This document shows positions 17,065-25,645 of a stretch of DNA of 64,000 bases, in pieces (positions within the stretch are counted from its first letter, which is position 1; each line of letters starts with the position of its first letter). Source of the stretch: DAOUEX01 sp034430235 (lineage in GTDB: Bacteria; Chloroflexota; Anaerolineae; UBA2200). The notes below the pieces were generated by a model. The model was not told the origin of the DNA and did no database searches. It worked only from the letters and a program-made list of their open reading frames with translations. The position numbers and the translations under genes are program-made. The stretch spans positions 1 to 64,000 of the forward strand of contig CAYZGO010000015.1 in the NCBI GenBank assembly GCA_964478075.1, given 5' to 3'.

Positions 17065-18561
17065 TCAGCGATTTGTGCAGCAAGCAGTATTCCCCCGGGC
17101 CCATGACTTCAGGGCCCGCAGCACAGGGTCTGGCACTCTGTCGCCAGTCGCGCGCCGCAGAAATGCGCAGATCTGCTTGACGGTGACACCGCTTTCGAGA
17201 CAAGCCCGTACTGAATCGGCGTTGATCACATAGCGTGCAAGGCCGTCCTGCTCGTCCCTCCAGTGCGCAAATCGCTCCAACAAGAAGCGATCATACCAGC
17301 TACCTTCACGCGGCACACTGACCTGCAGGTTGGGCTGCACGACAATGGGACGCAAAGGGCCTTCACTGACCTCCCGCAGTCCCAAGGTAGCTGCCCCTTG
17401 GTTAGTCAACATAAAGCAACAGGCGCGTTCCTGTCCCTTTGGATAACCAACCGCTACCACCCCGAGCCAGAGCAACGGATACTCCAGGAGGTAGCGAATC
17501 AATGCACCCTCGACTTTTTCCCAGTTGCTGTAACCCATCAGGTAATGGCCAGTCCGGGCATCGCGAATGTACCAGGAATCATAGTCACCATCTGGCCGCA
17601 TGAAATCCGCATCAACCTCGTGAACAGACTCCACGAATGAAGGGATGGTCAGCCAGGCATCTACAGGGCACTTGAGCAGGTGGTTGACAACACCTGTTCG
17701 TGCCAGGATTTGATCGTTGTGCCAGCCGGTGGCCTCACAGCGCACGTCAGGCATCATGCACAGCTCGTTCCAATTCGAGTCTTCTAGCCACGTGCGATAG
17801 AAGGTGCGGCGTCTGGCCAGAGCCCCATCTTTGAGCCAACTGGCCGCCTCGCTGGTGGGGTTCCACAGCCCTTCTTCTCTGCGTATCAGGCACGCTCTTT
17901 CACAGACGTGGTGGAGAAATGACAAGCACTGAAGATCCTGTGGATCTGCCAATCTGGGGCGCAAACGGGGGAGCTCGTGCGCTGCCAGTACACCCTTTCT
18001 AGCACGCACAGCATTGTTCCGCAAATAACTGAGGATGACGAAGGCATCGTGGGCGAGGGCATCGTGGTCGTCGCGCATAATTGGAGGGCGAGTGGCGGGC
18101 TCAATTCTGAAGACGGGCAAAGGCGCGCTCATTTTGGGGAGAGCATCCAGGATCTCCGGCGGGATGAAGAACACTTCGCCATGATGGGTTTCATCCATGC
18201 CATATCCACGGTGAAGCAATCCCAGGAACCAGAGCCGCTCCATCGCAGAAGCAGGCTCCCGCCACGCATGTTCCCACTCAAGGCGGCCTGGCCCCAGACG
18301 GCGGATGCGGCCATACTTGCGAACCATGACGTGGGCCTTTGCCTGGCCTGTGGCCGAAGCGAAAGCCAGCGCTTCCCGCTCGACGTCGCTCAGGCGCTTC
18401 AGGACAAGCGCTATGGCCTCAGCGTCAGTCATCTCCACGACGAGGCGACCCACAATCTCGGGAACCTGTTCGTCCGTCAGGGGAATGCTCCAGCTTTCGG
18501 CAATGGCCTCCAGCATGATTCGAGGATATTCAGCTAGACAATCTCTCAAGGATCTTGTCAT
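17065..18561 (-). CDS. Helicase_C_3 (XPB/Ssl2 N-terminal-like) domain protein
   Basis: A 498-residue protein without Walker motifs. The C-terminal 110 residues match the pattern of the Helicase_C_3 domain: PIVVQPNLQVSVP, LLERFAHWRDEQDGLARYVIN, DSVRACLESGVTVKQICAFL and VPDPVLRALKSWA. This domain is found at the N-terminus of XPB-type helicases and alone in many actinobacterial and Chloroflexota proteins of unknown function, where DNA binding is suspected. The N-terminal part is helical with many tryptophans. It is transcribed away from the CDF transporter, and the -10 box ends six bases before the ATG, suggesting a leaderless mRNA. Confidence 0.7.
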   Translation of the reverse strand: MTRSLRDCLAEYPRIMLEAIAESWSIPLTDEQVPEIVGRLVVEMTDAEAIALVLKRLSDVEREALAFASATGQAKAHVMVRKYGRIRRLGPGRLEWEHAWREPASAMERLWFLGLLHRGYGMDETHHGEVFFIPPEILDALPKMSAPLPVFRIEPATRPPIMRDDHDALAHDAFVILSYLRNNAVRARKGVLAAHELPRLRPRLADPQDLQCLSFLHHVCERACLIRREEGLWNPTSEAASWLKDGALARRRTFYRTWLEDSNWNELCMMPDVRCEATGWHNDQILARTGVVNHLLKCPVDAWLTIPSFVESVHEVDADFMRPDGDYDSWYIRDARTGHYLMGYSNWEKVEGALIRYLLEYPLLWLGVVAVGYPKGQERACCFMLTNQGAATLGLREVSEGPLRPIVVQPNLQVSVPREGSWYDRFLLERFAHWRDEQDGLARYVINADSVRACLESGVTVKQICAFLRRATGDRVPDPVLRALKSWARGNTACCTNR

Positions 18562-18567
18562 GGCTGA

Positions 18568-18596
18568 ATTATATACGCGTGCGGCACTTGCAGCAA
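18568..18596 (-). promoter_or_regulatory. Sigma-70-type promoter adjoining the start codon
   Basis: On the minus strand TTGCTG and TATAAT are 17 bases apart, and only six bases separate the -10 box from the ATG at 18561. Transcription would begin at or next to the start codon, giving a leaderless message; no Shine-Dalgarno is present. Confidence 0.6.
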
Positions 18597-18606
18597 GGTA
18601 CGCTGT

Positions 18607-18634
18607 TTGGAAGATGGCTGAGATGCGCTATAAT
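18607..18634 (+). promoter_or_regulatory. Promoter of the CDF transporter
   Basis: TTGGAA and TATAAT with a 16-base spacer, 37 bases upstream of the transporter ATG, back to back with the minus-strand promoter. Confidence 0.55.
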
Positions 18635-18671
18635 CCTTGGAGCGCTGGTCACAGTTATCTTGGAGACACAC

Positions 18672-20075
18672 ATGGATAGTTTTGGCGCTGTTCGGCTTGT
18701 ACTCCTATACAGCCTGCTCCTGAACCTACTGGTGACCACAGCGAAGCTTGCGGTGGGCTATACTACTGGCTCTCTGAGCATCATCGCTGATGGTTTTGAC
18801 TCCCTCTTTGATTCGGTTACCAACGTCATCGGCTTGATCGCCATCTATCTCTCGCGCCAGCCGCCCGACGAAGACCACCCTTACGGACACCGGCGCTATG
18901 AGGTCTTGATGACGCTTGCTGTCTCGGCGCTCCTCTTCTTCTCCTGCTACCAGATTCTGCGAAGCGCTTACCAGCGCCTGCTTAACCCCACCGTGCCAAA
19001 GGTCACCATCTGGAGTTTCGCTTCGCTGTTCTTGAGCATTGCCATACAGCTATATACATCAGGTTATGAAAAGCGTTGGGGCAAACAACTAAAAAGTGAG
19101 TTCCTGCTCGCTGATGCCTCGCATACGCGCGCCGACATCTTTGTTACGCTGGGGGTCATTGGTGGACTTGTTGTGGTCCACATGGGGTACCCAATCGTTG
19201 ACACTATCCTAGCCGTCGTCATCGCGTTTCTCATCGCCAGAATCGGCATTGACATTATCCGCAGCAGTGCACCTATTCTAATCGATGCTGCTGTACTTGA
19301 TGTCGCCAGGGTGGCAGCCATTGCTCGGGAGGTGCCCGGCGTCGAGAGCTGTCACCGTATTCGCAGCCGCGGTCAGGAGGACGATATCCACCTTGATTTG
19401 CACATCCGTGTTGCGCCAGACATGCCTACGGCACAAGCGCATCTGATTGCGCACCAGGTTCAGCACAGACTGCAGCAGATGATTGAGGGAGTCCGGGATG
19501 TCGTCGTGCACATCGAGCCACAACCTGGCACTGCCCATTCGCCACACGGTGATCTGTTCTCCAGTTTAAGAAAGGTGGCCCAGGGCGTGGGTGTCACCAT
19601 CCACCATCTCAATGCCCATGAGATCAACGGCCAGTACTTCGTTGATTTGCATCTTGAGGTGTCAGATGGACTGACGTTGGGGGAAGCTCACACCCAAGCC
19701 AGCGTGTTGGAGGATAGGATCAGGGCAGAGATACCCCAGGTCGGCGAGATCAACACGCACATTGAGCCAGGCCCCGTCACGTATACAAAGTGTGATGTAC
19801 TGCCGGAGGATTCCCAGATAGCACAAAGGGTACGTGAATTAGCTCACAGTGTGCCAGAAGTACTTGACTGTCACGACGTCAAAGTGCACCAGGTAGGTGA
19901 CGAACTCTTTGTGACCATGCATTGCGCGCTGGACGAGCACCTGCCAATCGCTCAGGCCCATGACATAGCAACGCTGATTGAAGACCGCCTGAGACGAGAA
20001 TATCCGGGCATCGCGCGAGTGTCTGTACACGTGGAACCCGCCACAGCAGACATGCCTTCCGCCCAGGCCGAGTGA
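18672..20075 (+). CDS. Cation diffusion facilitator with three C-terminal domains
   Basis: A 467-residue CDF metal/proton antiporter. The transmembrane part (1-205) has six helices with Asp40, Asp43 and Asp47 in helix 2 (DGFDSLFD) and His151/Asp155 in helix 5 (SHTRAD), the DD-HD type of site that handles Zn, Fe or Mn. The cytoplasmic tail holds three copies of the dimerisation/sensor domain instead of one, at about 211-285, 297-367 and 383-457. Each ends in VH-hIEP-like motifs (VVVHIEPQP, NTHIEPGP, SVHVEPAT) preceded by an AHxxA helix. The ATG has GGAGA upstream; a longer frame from 18555 would overlap the promoter. comEA overlaps or follows closely. Confidence 0.9.
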   Translation: MDSFGAVRLVLLYSLLLNLLVTTAKLAVGYTTGSLSIIADGFDSLFDSVTNVIGLIAIYLSRQPPDEDHPYGHRRYEVLMTLAVSALLFFSCYQILRSAYQRLLNPTVPKVTIWSFASLFLSIAIQLYTSGYEKRWGKQLKSEFLLADASHTRADIFVTLGVIGGLVVVHMGYPIVDTILAVVIAFLIARIGIDIIRSSAPILIDAAVLDVARVAAIAREVPGVESCHRIRSRGQEDDIHLDLHIRVAPDMPTAQAHLIAHQVQHRLQQMIEGVRDVVVHIEPQPGTAHSPHGDLFSSLRKVAQGVGVTIHHLNAHEINGQYFVDLHLEVSDGLTLGEAHTQASVLEDRIRAEIPQVGEINTHIEPGPVTYTKCDVLPEDSQIAQRVRELAHSVPEVLDCHDVKVHQVGDELFVTMHCALDEHLPIAQAHDIATLIEDRLRREYPGIARVSVHVEPATADMPSAQAE

Positions 20076-20083
20076 GAGCATTT

Positions 20084-20716
20084 ATGAGTCAATGGTTGGA
20101 CAAACATCGAGCAATCCTTGCTGCGATTGCATTACTGGGCCTGGTATCCGCCACCATTCTGGGCGTTGTGCTTTTCACCGTCAGAAAATCAACTCCAGCG
20201 CCCATCGTCATCAGCCAGATTACGCCCCTTCCCACGCAAACCAGGGCACCAACAGCCACGCCCGAGCCCATCCATGTGTACGTCTCTGGAGCCGTAGCGC
20301 ACCCTGGCGTCTGCGTTCTGTCCTGGGACAGTCGTGTGGAGCAGGCTATCGCTGCAGCCGGAGGCGGTACAGAAGATGCGGATCTGGTGCGGGTGAATCT
20401 GGCTCAGCGTGTGCATGACGAACAGCAAATCTACGTCCCCTGTAAGAGCGAGCTGGTCACACCCATCCTGCCTACGCCAGCGCCGCAGAGGACAAGCAAT
20501 GGGGCGCCATCCCCACCTGGACAGAAGATAAACATCAACACTGCCAGCGCGAGCGAACTGGAGGCATTACCAGGGATTGGGCCCGTCCTGGCCCAACGCA
20601 TCGTCGAACATCGGGATGCCAATGGCCCTTTCAAGACAACTGCGGATGTCAAGAAGGTGAATGGCATTGGGGACAGCATCTTTGAGCGAATTAAGGACCT
20701 GATAGCCGTCGAATGA
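20084..20716 (+). CDS. comEA: ComEA-like DNA-binding protein
   Basis: A 210-residue membrane-anchored protein of the ComEA family, which binds incoming double-stranded DNA during transformation. It has an N-terminal membrane helix (about 10-32), a Pro/Thr linker, an SLBB domain (IHVYVSGAVAHPGVCVL, VEQAIAAAGG) and paired helix-hairpin-helix motifs (INTASASELEALPGIGPVLA, FKTTADVKKVNGIG). GTG at 20072 overlapping the CDF stop codon is an alternative start. The partner channel gene comEC is not in the window, so competence is not proven; related proteins also act in surface adhesion. Confidence 0.9.
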   Translation: MSQWLDKHRAILAAIALLGLVSATILGVVLFTVRKSTPAPIVISQITPLPTQTRAPTATPEPIHVYVSGAVAHPGVCVLSWDSRVEQAIAAAGGGTEDADLVRVNLAQRVHDEQQIYVPCKSELVTPILPTPAPQRTSNGAPSPPGQKININTASASELEALPGIGPVLAQRIVEHRDANGPFKTTADVKKVNGIGDSIFERIKDLIAVE

Positions 20717-20741
20717 ATTGAATCAATAGCCCTAAGACGCC

Positions 20742-20780
20742 AAGTCCCAAGCCAGTGTGTTGCTGGCTTGGGACTTTTTT
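20742..20780 (+). terminator. Rho-independent terminator
   Basis: AAGTCCCAAGCCAG pairs with CTGGCTTGGGACTT over a seven-base loop and runs into a T6 tract. It ends the CDF-comEA unit, before the convergent thrS. Confidence 0.9.
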
Positions 20781-20837
20781 GCTCAGCAGCGCGCTTCGTC
20801 AGAGACCATGCACTCCGCTGCAGAGTGCTGTGACTGC

Positions 20838-22625
20838 CTACATCTTCTCAGCCACAGCCTTTTGCGCCACAGCAATAAACTCGTCCAGCGACTTAGGGCC
20901 AAGGTCCTCCTCGCTGCGCAGGCGCACCGACACCGTGCCGGCCTTGCTCTCTCTGTCGCCTACGATCAACATGTAGGGAACCTTCTGCAACTGGGCTTTG
21001 CGCACCTTGGCCTGCATCCGCTCATCGCTGTCGTCCATTTCGGCGCGCAGGCCAGCCTCGCACAGGCGCTTGAGCACGGAGGCCGCATACTCGTTATGCC
21101 GGTGAGCGATAGGAATGATCTGCACCTGCACAGGCGACAGCCATACGGGGAAGGCGCCAGCATAGTGCTCAATGAGTCCACCGACAAAGCGCTCCATGCT
21201 GCCTAGCACTGTACGATGCACCATCACCGGGCGGTGTTCCTTGCCATCCTTGCCCACGAAAGTCATGTCGAAACGCTCCGGGAAGTTGAAATCCACCTGG
21301 ATGGTGGGACCTTGCCAGCCACGCCCTAAGGCATCGCGCATGTGGATGTCAATGGCCGGTCCGTAGAACTTGGCTTCACCAGGCTTCACTTTGTACTCGA
21401 CCTGGCGGATCTTCAGCGCCTCGTGCAGCGCACCCTCGGCGGTATCCCACCCGCTGTCGTCGCCGATGTACTTGTCTTTGTCGGCGGCACTGCGGATCGA
21501 GAGCTCCACATCGAATTCCTTGTAGCCGAATGTGCGCAACATAAAGAACGACAGGTCCAGCACGCCAACGATCTCGTCCGTGAGCTGATTGGGACGGCAG
21601 AAGATGTGGGCATCGTCCTGGGTAAAGCCGCGCACGCGCAGCATACCGTGAAGCACGCCGCTCCGTTCGTAGCGGTAGACCGTACCCAGTTCACCCCATC
21701 GCAGCGGTAAGTCACGATAGGAGCGAGTTCTCGTCTTGTACATCATCACGGCAAAGGGGCAGTTCATCGGCCTGAGCAGATACTCGACGCCATCAATGTC
21801 TATGGGCGAGTACATGCTTTCGCGGTAAAAGTCCCAATGACCGCTGATCTTCCACAGGTCTAGCCGACCGATGTGGGGACTGTAGACAATGTCGTAACCC
21901 CGCTTGCGGTGCTCCTTACGCCAAAAGTCTTCGATGATCTCGCGGATAAGCGCGCCCTTGGGGTGCCAACAGATGAGTCCCGCGCCAACGAGTTCGTGTG
22001 TACTGAACAGGTCTAGCTCCCGGCCCAGCTTGCGATGGTCGCGCCGCTCTATCTCCACCAACTTGAGCAGGTACTCATCGAGTTGCTCCGCTGTGGGCCA
22101 AGCCGTCCCATAGATTCGTTGCAGCATCGGCCGCCGCTCATCACCGCGCCAGTAGGCGCCAGCCAGTTTGAGCAGCTTTAGACCATGCGGGTTGATCTCC
22201 TTGGTACTGGCCACGTGTGGCCCCCGGCAGAGATCAATGAATGGCCCGTCTTTGTAGATGCCCAGCCTGGGCGGTCCCTCGGCGGCCTCACCGTGTTCGT
22301 CTCCGCCACCAGCCACAATGTCCTCAATCAGCTCCAGCTTGTAGGGTTGGTCAGCGAGAAGCTGCCGCGCTTCTTCCTCGGACACCTCCCGGTACTCAAA
22401 GGGATGCCCTTCAGCTATGATCTCTTTCATGCGAGCCTCGATCTCCTGCATGTCTTCGGGCGTCAATGGGTGCGGCAGATCAAAGTCGTAGTAGAAACCG
22501 TCCTCAATCGCTGGGCCGATGGCGAGCTTTGCCCCTGGGAACTTTTCCAGTACTGCCTGCGCCATGACATGAGACGCGGAATGGCGCAGTTTGTGCAGAT
22601 AATCCTCTTCGTGTTTCTCAGACAT
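20838..22625 (-). CDS. thrS: Threonyl-tRNA synthetase lacking the TGS domain
   Basis: A 595-residue class II synthetase charging tRNA-Thr. It starts directly in the editing region (LRHSASHVMAQAVLEKFPGA, with the HxxxH of the SAD domain), so the usual N-terminal TGS domain of about 60 residues is absent, as in several other phyla. Class II motif 2 is RYERSGVLHGMLRVRGFTQDD; zinc-site Cys is in RPMNCPFAVMMYK; the anticodon-binding domain is C-terminal (PVQVQIIPIAHRHNEYA). ATG has AAGGAG seven bases upstream; GTG one codon earlier is possible. Expression is controlled by a T-box leader. Confidence 0.95.
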   Translation of the reverse strand: MSEKHEEDYLHKLRHSASHVMAQAVLEKFPGAKLAIGPAIEDGFYYDFDLPHPLTPEDMQEIEARMKEIIAEGHPFEYREVSEEEARQLLADQPYKLELIEDIVAGGGDEHGEAAEGPPRLGIYKDGPFIDLCRGPHVASTKEINPHGLKLLKLAGAYWRGDERRPMLQRIYGTAWPTAEQLDEYLLKLVEIERRDHRKLGRELDLFSTHELVGAGLICWHPKGALIREIIEDFWRKEHRKRGYDIVYSPHIGRLDLWKISGHWDFYRESMYSPIDIDGVEYLLRPMNCPFAVMMYKTRTRSYRDLPLRWGELGTVYRYERSGVLHGMLRVRGFTQDDAHIFCRPNQLTDEIVGVLDLSFFMLRTFGYKEFDVELSIRSAADKDKYIGDDSGWDTAEGALHEALKIRQVEYKVKPGEAKFYGPAIDIHMRDALGRGWQGPTIQVDFNFPERFDMTFVGKDGKEHRPVMVHRTVLGSMERFVGGLIEHYAGAFPVWLSPVQVQIIPIAHRHNEYAASVLKRLCEAGLRAEMDDSDERMQAKVRKAQLQKVPYMLIVGDRESKAGTVSVRLRSEEDLGPKSLDEFIAVAQKAVAEKM

Positions 22626-22740
22626 CACTTTTCTCCTTCCAGTCGGTTAAAAGGCAGGTCACTACAAATGCCAGTCGTGCACTGTCCGTCTTAGTCTCAG
22701 TACCGTCATCTGTCATATGCCTGCCTCCTTTCGCTGCCCA

Positions 22741-23000
22741 AACACAAAACCCTCTCTGCCCTTGGGGCGAGAGGGTTGCTCACGCGGTTCCACCCAACTT
22801 GTCAACTGAGCCAGAATATGCTCTCGTTGCAACTCGTTGTGGCCGATAACGGGTGCCTCCGGGACTCCATACTCTGCCTAGCAACCTGCAGGCATTTCCG
22901 GAGCCGGCTCCCAGGTGGTTTTCGCCGGACTCGCGTTGAGAGGGCTTGCAGTCTGTGACCCTCTCTCCCTGCAACAACTCCCCCGGCTACTCGTCCTGAT
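22741..23000 (-). promoter_or_regulatory. T-box riboswitch of thrS
   Basis: The minus strand carries the T-box consensus TGGGTGGAACCGCG (complement of 22783-22796), followed by a terminator: AACCCTCTC/GAGAGGGTT with an inner GCCC/GGGC stem (22748-22777) and a short U-rich tail. The T-box bases can pair alternatively as antiterminator when uncharged tRNA-Thr binds. The 5' part begins GATCAGGACGAGTAGCCGGG and can form Stem I; ACC codons near 22914-22919 are candidate threonine specifiers. This is a transcription-attenuation T-box typical of aminoacyl-tRNA synthetase genes. The exact specifier assignment needs folding. Confidence 0.88.
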
Positions 23001-23052
23001 CAAAGCCCATGTGCAAAGCCCATGTGCACAGCCTATGTGCAAAGCCTATGAC
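23001..23052. repeat. 13-bp tandem repeat, four units, in the thrS leader
   Basis: Four head-to-tail 13-bp units: CAAAGCCCATGTG twice, then CACAGCCTATGTG, then CAAAGCCTATGAC. The array lies between the promoter at 23111-23139 and the start of T-box Stem I, so it is predicted to be transcribed in the 5' leader of thrS. Confidence 0.9.
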
Positions 23053-23110
23053 GCAAGCGACGTTAGAGAGAAGGCCCACGGACGAACTGTGAGCCTCGTT
23101 GCCTGACACT

Positions 23111-23139
23111 AGTATACAGCAAAACCGCGATTCTGGCAA
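23111..23139 (-). promoter_or_regulatory. Promoter of the thrS T-box leader
   Basis: On the minus strand TTGCCA (complement of 23134-23139) and TATACT (complement of 23111-23116) with a 17-base spacer. The resulting leader to the thrS ATG would be about 480 bases. Confidence 0.72.
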
Positions 23140-23293
23140 ATCGGCTCTGCTGCTGGGCATAGTTCAGTGCTGGGGCAAGCAGAGCCTCCCGGAGGTTGCC
23201 GACAGCGCTTCCCAAGCGTCCCGGCAGGGCATTCAGCATGTCATCAGATCCTCCGGAAGGTTGCTGCGCCGTCTCGCACCTGGGCCTACGTGT

Positions 23294-23322
23294 TTGACAT
23301 TTCAAGGGATGCAGTATATAGT
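23294..23322 (+). promoter_or_regulatory. Promoter of rodZ
   Basis: A perfect TTGACA and TATAGT with a 17-base spacer, about 42 bases upstream of the rodZ-like gene. Confidence 0.75.
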
Positions 23323-23363
23323 CTGCTCGACCGACTGGCAGGTATACTGGAGGTATCGTCTCG

Positions 23364-24164
23364 ATGGGAGAGTTAGGAGAGCTTCTGCGCAAGACTCGCG
23401 AAGCTAAGGGTCTGTCTTTGGCGCAGGTTGAGGAAGCAACCAAGATCCGCAGTGTCTATCTGCAGGCGCTGGAGGAGGAAGACGATGACTGCCTGCCGCC
23501 TCCAGTGTACGTCAAAGGCTTCCTGAGAAACTATGCCCGTTACCTTGATCTGGATCCGCAGCAGGTGCTTTCCCTTTACCAAGAGTCTGAAGCCACGACC
23601 CCAGCGACACCTGCCCAAGTGATGCTGGACGAACCCCTGGAGCCACTGACTCTGAGACGATGGTGGCCAGCCTGGGTTGTGTTACTAGTCATTGCCGTGG
23701 TGGTTGCAGTCTGGTGGGGTTACCAGCGCTACTATGGTACGGTGCCAGTCGCACAGGCCACAGCGACTCCAACACCCACTTGCGTTCCACCGTCCCCAAC
23801 GCGTGAGCCACCACCGGCCACGCCGTCGCCTACACTGACGGCCAGTCCTACGCCGACTCCCACAACTGCTATTGCCCTGGAAGTGAGCATCGAGCTCGTT
23901 GGCCAACAAGCATGGTTGCTCGTGCACGTGGATGGCGAAATGGTCTTCACTGGGACACTCGAGCCTGGTGCCACCAGAACCTGGCGGGCAGACGAACGGA
24001 TTGTATTGCACTGTGGCAACGCCGGGGCCGTGCGCGTGACGGTCAACGGCCAGACACTGGGCCTGATGGGCGAGCCCGGCCAAGTCATCGAAAAGGAATG
24101 GACCGCGCCAGGCGTGCCTACCCGAACGCCTGAGCCCACACCAAGTCCAACAATAACCCCTTGA
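23364..24164 (+). CDS. rodZ: RodZ-like helix-turn-helix membrane protein
   Basis: A 266-residue bitopic protein: N-terminal HTH_25 domain (GELLRKTREAKGLSLAQVEE, then YVKGFLRNYARYLDLDP), one membrane helix (about 97-116, WVVLLVIAVVVAVWW), a Pro/Thr-rich periplasmic linker (about 130-170) and a C-terminal DUF4115-like beta domain (WLLVHVDGEMVFTGTLEPG, ADERIVLHCGNAGAVRVTVNG). RodZ links MreB to the envelope in rod-shaped cells; related HTH proteins exist in cells without MreB. rimO follows, a neighbour also seen next to rodZ/pgsA in Firmicutes. The binding site GGAGG is rather distant (about 12 bases). Confidence 0.88.
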   Translation: MGELGELLRKTREAKGLSLAQVEEATKIRSVYLQALEEEDDDCLPPPVYVKGFLRNYARYLDLDPQQVLSLYQESEATTPATPAQVMLDEPLEPLTLRRWWPAWVVLLVIAVVVAVWWGYQRYYGTVPVAQATATPTPTCVPPSPTREPPPATPSPTLTASPTPTPTTAIALEVSIELVGQQAWLLVHVDGEMVFTGTLEPGATRTWRADERIVLHCGNAGAVRVTVNGQTLGLMGEPGQVIEKEWTAPGVPTRTPEPTPSPTITP

Positions 24165-24190
24165 TTTCATATCAGTGCACCACGCATGAG

Positions 24191-24221
24191 AACCGGCCAG
24201 GGCTGTCAAGCCTGGCCGGTT
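24191..24221 (+). terminator. Strong hairpin between rodZ and rimO
   Basis: AACCGGCCAGG pairs perfectly with CCTGGCCGGTT over nine bases. The following GTGGTTAGG is poor in T, so it may be a weak or attenuating terminator; the rimO ribosome-binding site begins five bases later. Confidence 0.45.
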
Positions 24222-24240
24222 GTGGTTAGGAGACATAAGC

Positions 24241-25575
24241 TTGAGGAGACGTTTCTACCTGCTCTCCCTCGGATGCCCCAAGAACACGGTTGACGCAGAA
24301 GCCATGGGCGGATTGCTGGAGGAGGCAGGGCTGCGCAAGACAGAGCGACCTGACCGCGCAGATGTGTTGATTGTGAACACCTGCGGCTTCATTGACCAGG
24401 CACGAGAGGAATCGTACGCTGTACTGCGCGAATTGGCACAGGCTAAGCAGAACGGCCAGATCCTGTTGGCCGCTGGATGCCTCTCACAACGCTACGGAGA
24501 AGAGGTGAGACGCGCTGTGCCGGGTGTTGATGGCATCCTCGGCACGCGAGAGTGGGCCAACGTTGGCCGGTGCGTAGAGCGGCTGCTGGGTGGAGAGCTC
24601 GGCGCTGGCGTGCGACCGAAGGATGAGGTATCTGTGGTCACGCCCATGCGGCGTCAGGCTCAGGGCCCCAGCGCCTACCTGAAGATTGCCGATGGCTGCG
24701 ATGCACCCTGTGCCTTTTGCGCTATACCACTGATCAAGGGGCCACAGCGCAGCAAGGCACGTTCCGCTATCTTGGAGGAGGCTTGCCAACTCGTCGTTCA
24801 GGGAGTCCAGGAGGTAATTCTCATCGCCCAGGACACGACAGCCTATGGCCGTGATCTGGGGGAGAGCGACGCTTTGCTCAGTTTGATCGAGGACATCCTG
24901 AAAGCCGTGCCACAGCTCCAGTGGCTGCGTCTGATGTATACCTATCCGCAGCACATTACTCCATGTCTGATCGAAACTATGGCGCTGCATCCCCAGGTCT
25001 GTCACTACCTCGATTTGCCACTGCAACACGCCCACCCTGCCACACTACGGCGTATGCGGCGCTCACCTGACGTGGAAGGCGTGCGAAAGTTGATAGCGAA
25101 TCTGCGCCAGGCCATGCCCGACGTCGCCTTGCGCACTGCCTTTATCGTTGGCTACCCTGGCGAGACAGAGGAGGAATTTGCTGCGTTGCTGGACTTTGTG
25201 GCCGAGATCACCTTTGACAAGGTGGGTATTTTTGTTTACTCACTGGAAGAAGGCACGCCAGCGGCAAGCCTGCCCGATCCCGTACCTCGCGAAGTGGCTG
25301 AGGAACGCTACGCGCGTGCTATGGAACTACAACGGGACGTCTCCCTGTCACGCAACCAGATACAGCTAGGACGTACGCTGGATGTGCTTATTGAGGGGGC
25401 CGGGCAGGGAATCAGCGTGGGACGCTGCTATCGGGACGCCCCGGAGATTGACGGCTACGTGCTCATGCGCGGAGAATGGCCTGTGGGGCAGATGGTGAAG
25501 GCGGAAATCGAGCGCGCCATGGATTACGACCTAGAGGGGCGAGTTCTGTCAGCTTCCCAGAAACCCGTTTTCTGA
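24241..25575 (+). CDS. rimO: Ribosomal protein S12 methylthiotransferase
   Basis: A 444-residue radical-SAM enzyme adding a methylthio group to an aspartate of ribosomal protein S12. The N-terminal cluster-binding domain has Cys12, Cys48 and Cys80 (SLGCPKNTVDAE, NTCGFID, AAGCLSQR), the radical-SAM site is CDAPCAFC (153-160), and a TRAM domain ends the protein. TTG start with AGGAG eight bases upstream. The last five codons and stop (QKPVF) lie inside the left arm of an 87-bp inverted-repeat element, so the natural C-terminus seems to have been replaced by repeat sequence. Iron-sulfur enzyme, cytoplasmic. Confidence 0.93.
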   Translation: MRRRFYLLSLGCPKNTVDAEAMGGLLEEAGLRKTERPDRADVLIVNTCGFIDQAREESYAVLRELAQAKQNGQILLAAGCLSQRYGEEVRRAVPGVDGILGTREWANVGRCVERLLGGELGAGVRPKDEVSVVTPMRRQAQGPSAYLKIADGCDAPCAFCAIPLIKGPQRSKARSAILEEACQLVVQGVQEVILIAQDTTAYGRDLGESDALLSLIEDILKAVPQLQWLRLMYTYPQHITPCLIETMALHPQVCHYLDLPLQHAHPATLRRMRRSPDVEGVRKLIANLRQAMPDVALRTAFIVGYPGETEEEFAALLDFVAEITFDKVGIFVYSLEEGTPAASLPDPVPREVAEERYARAMELQRDVSLSRNQIQLGRTLDVLIEGAGQGISVGRCYRDAPEIDGYVLMRGEWPVGQMVKAEIERAMDYDLEGRVLSASQKPVF

Positions 25576-25645
25576 CTTCTGTAAACCCCAATCCGGCAAC
25601 GTCACAGAGACTTGCCAGGCTGACCACCAAGAAAACGGTTTCTTT
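25559..25645. repeat. MITE-like repeat C, copy 1
   Basis: An 87-bp element bounded by CAGAAACCCGTTTTCT and, at the far end, its near-complement AAGAAAACGGTTTCTTT. A second element of the same length and with the same arms lies at 40568-40654. It overlaps the 3' end of rimO and abuts the stop codon of the convergent gene. Confidence 0.7.

Noticed and set aside
23001..23052. Regular 13-bp repeats considered as a CRISPR
   Set aside because: Units are directly adjacent with no spacers and much too short; no cas genes are present.
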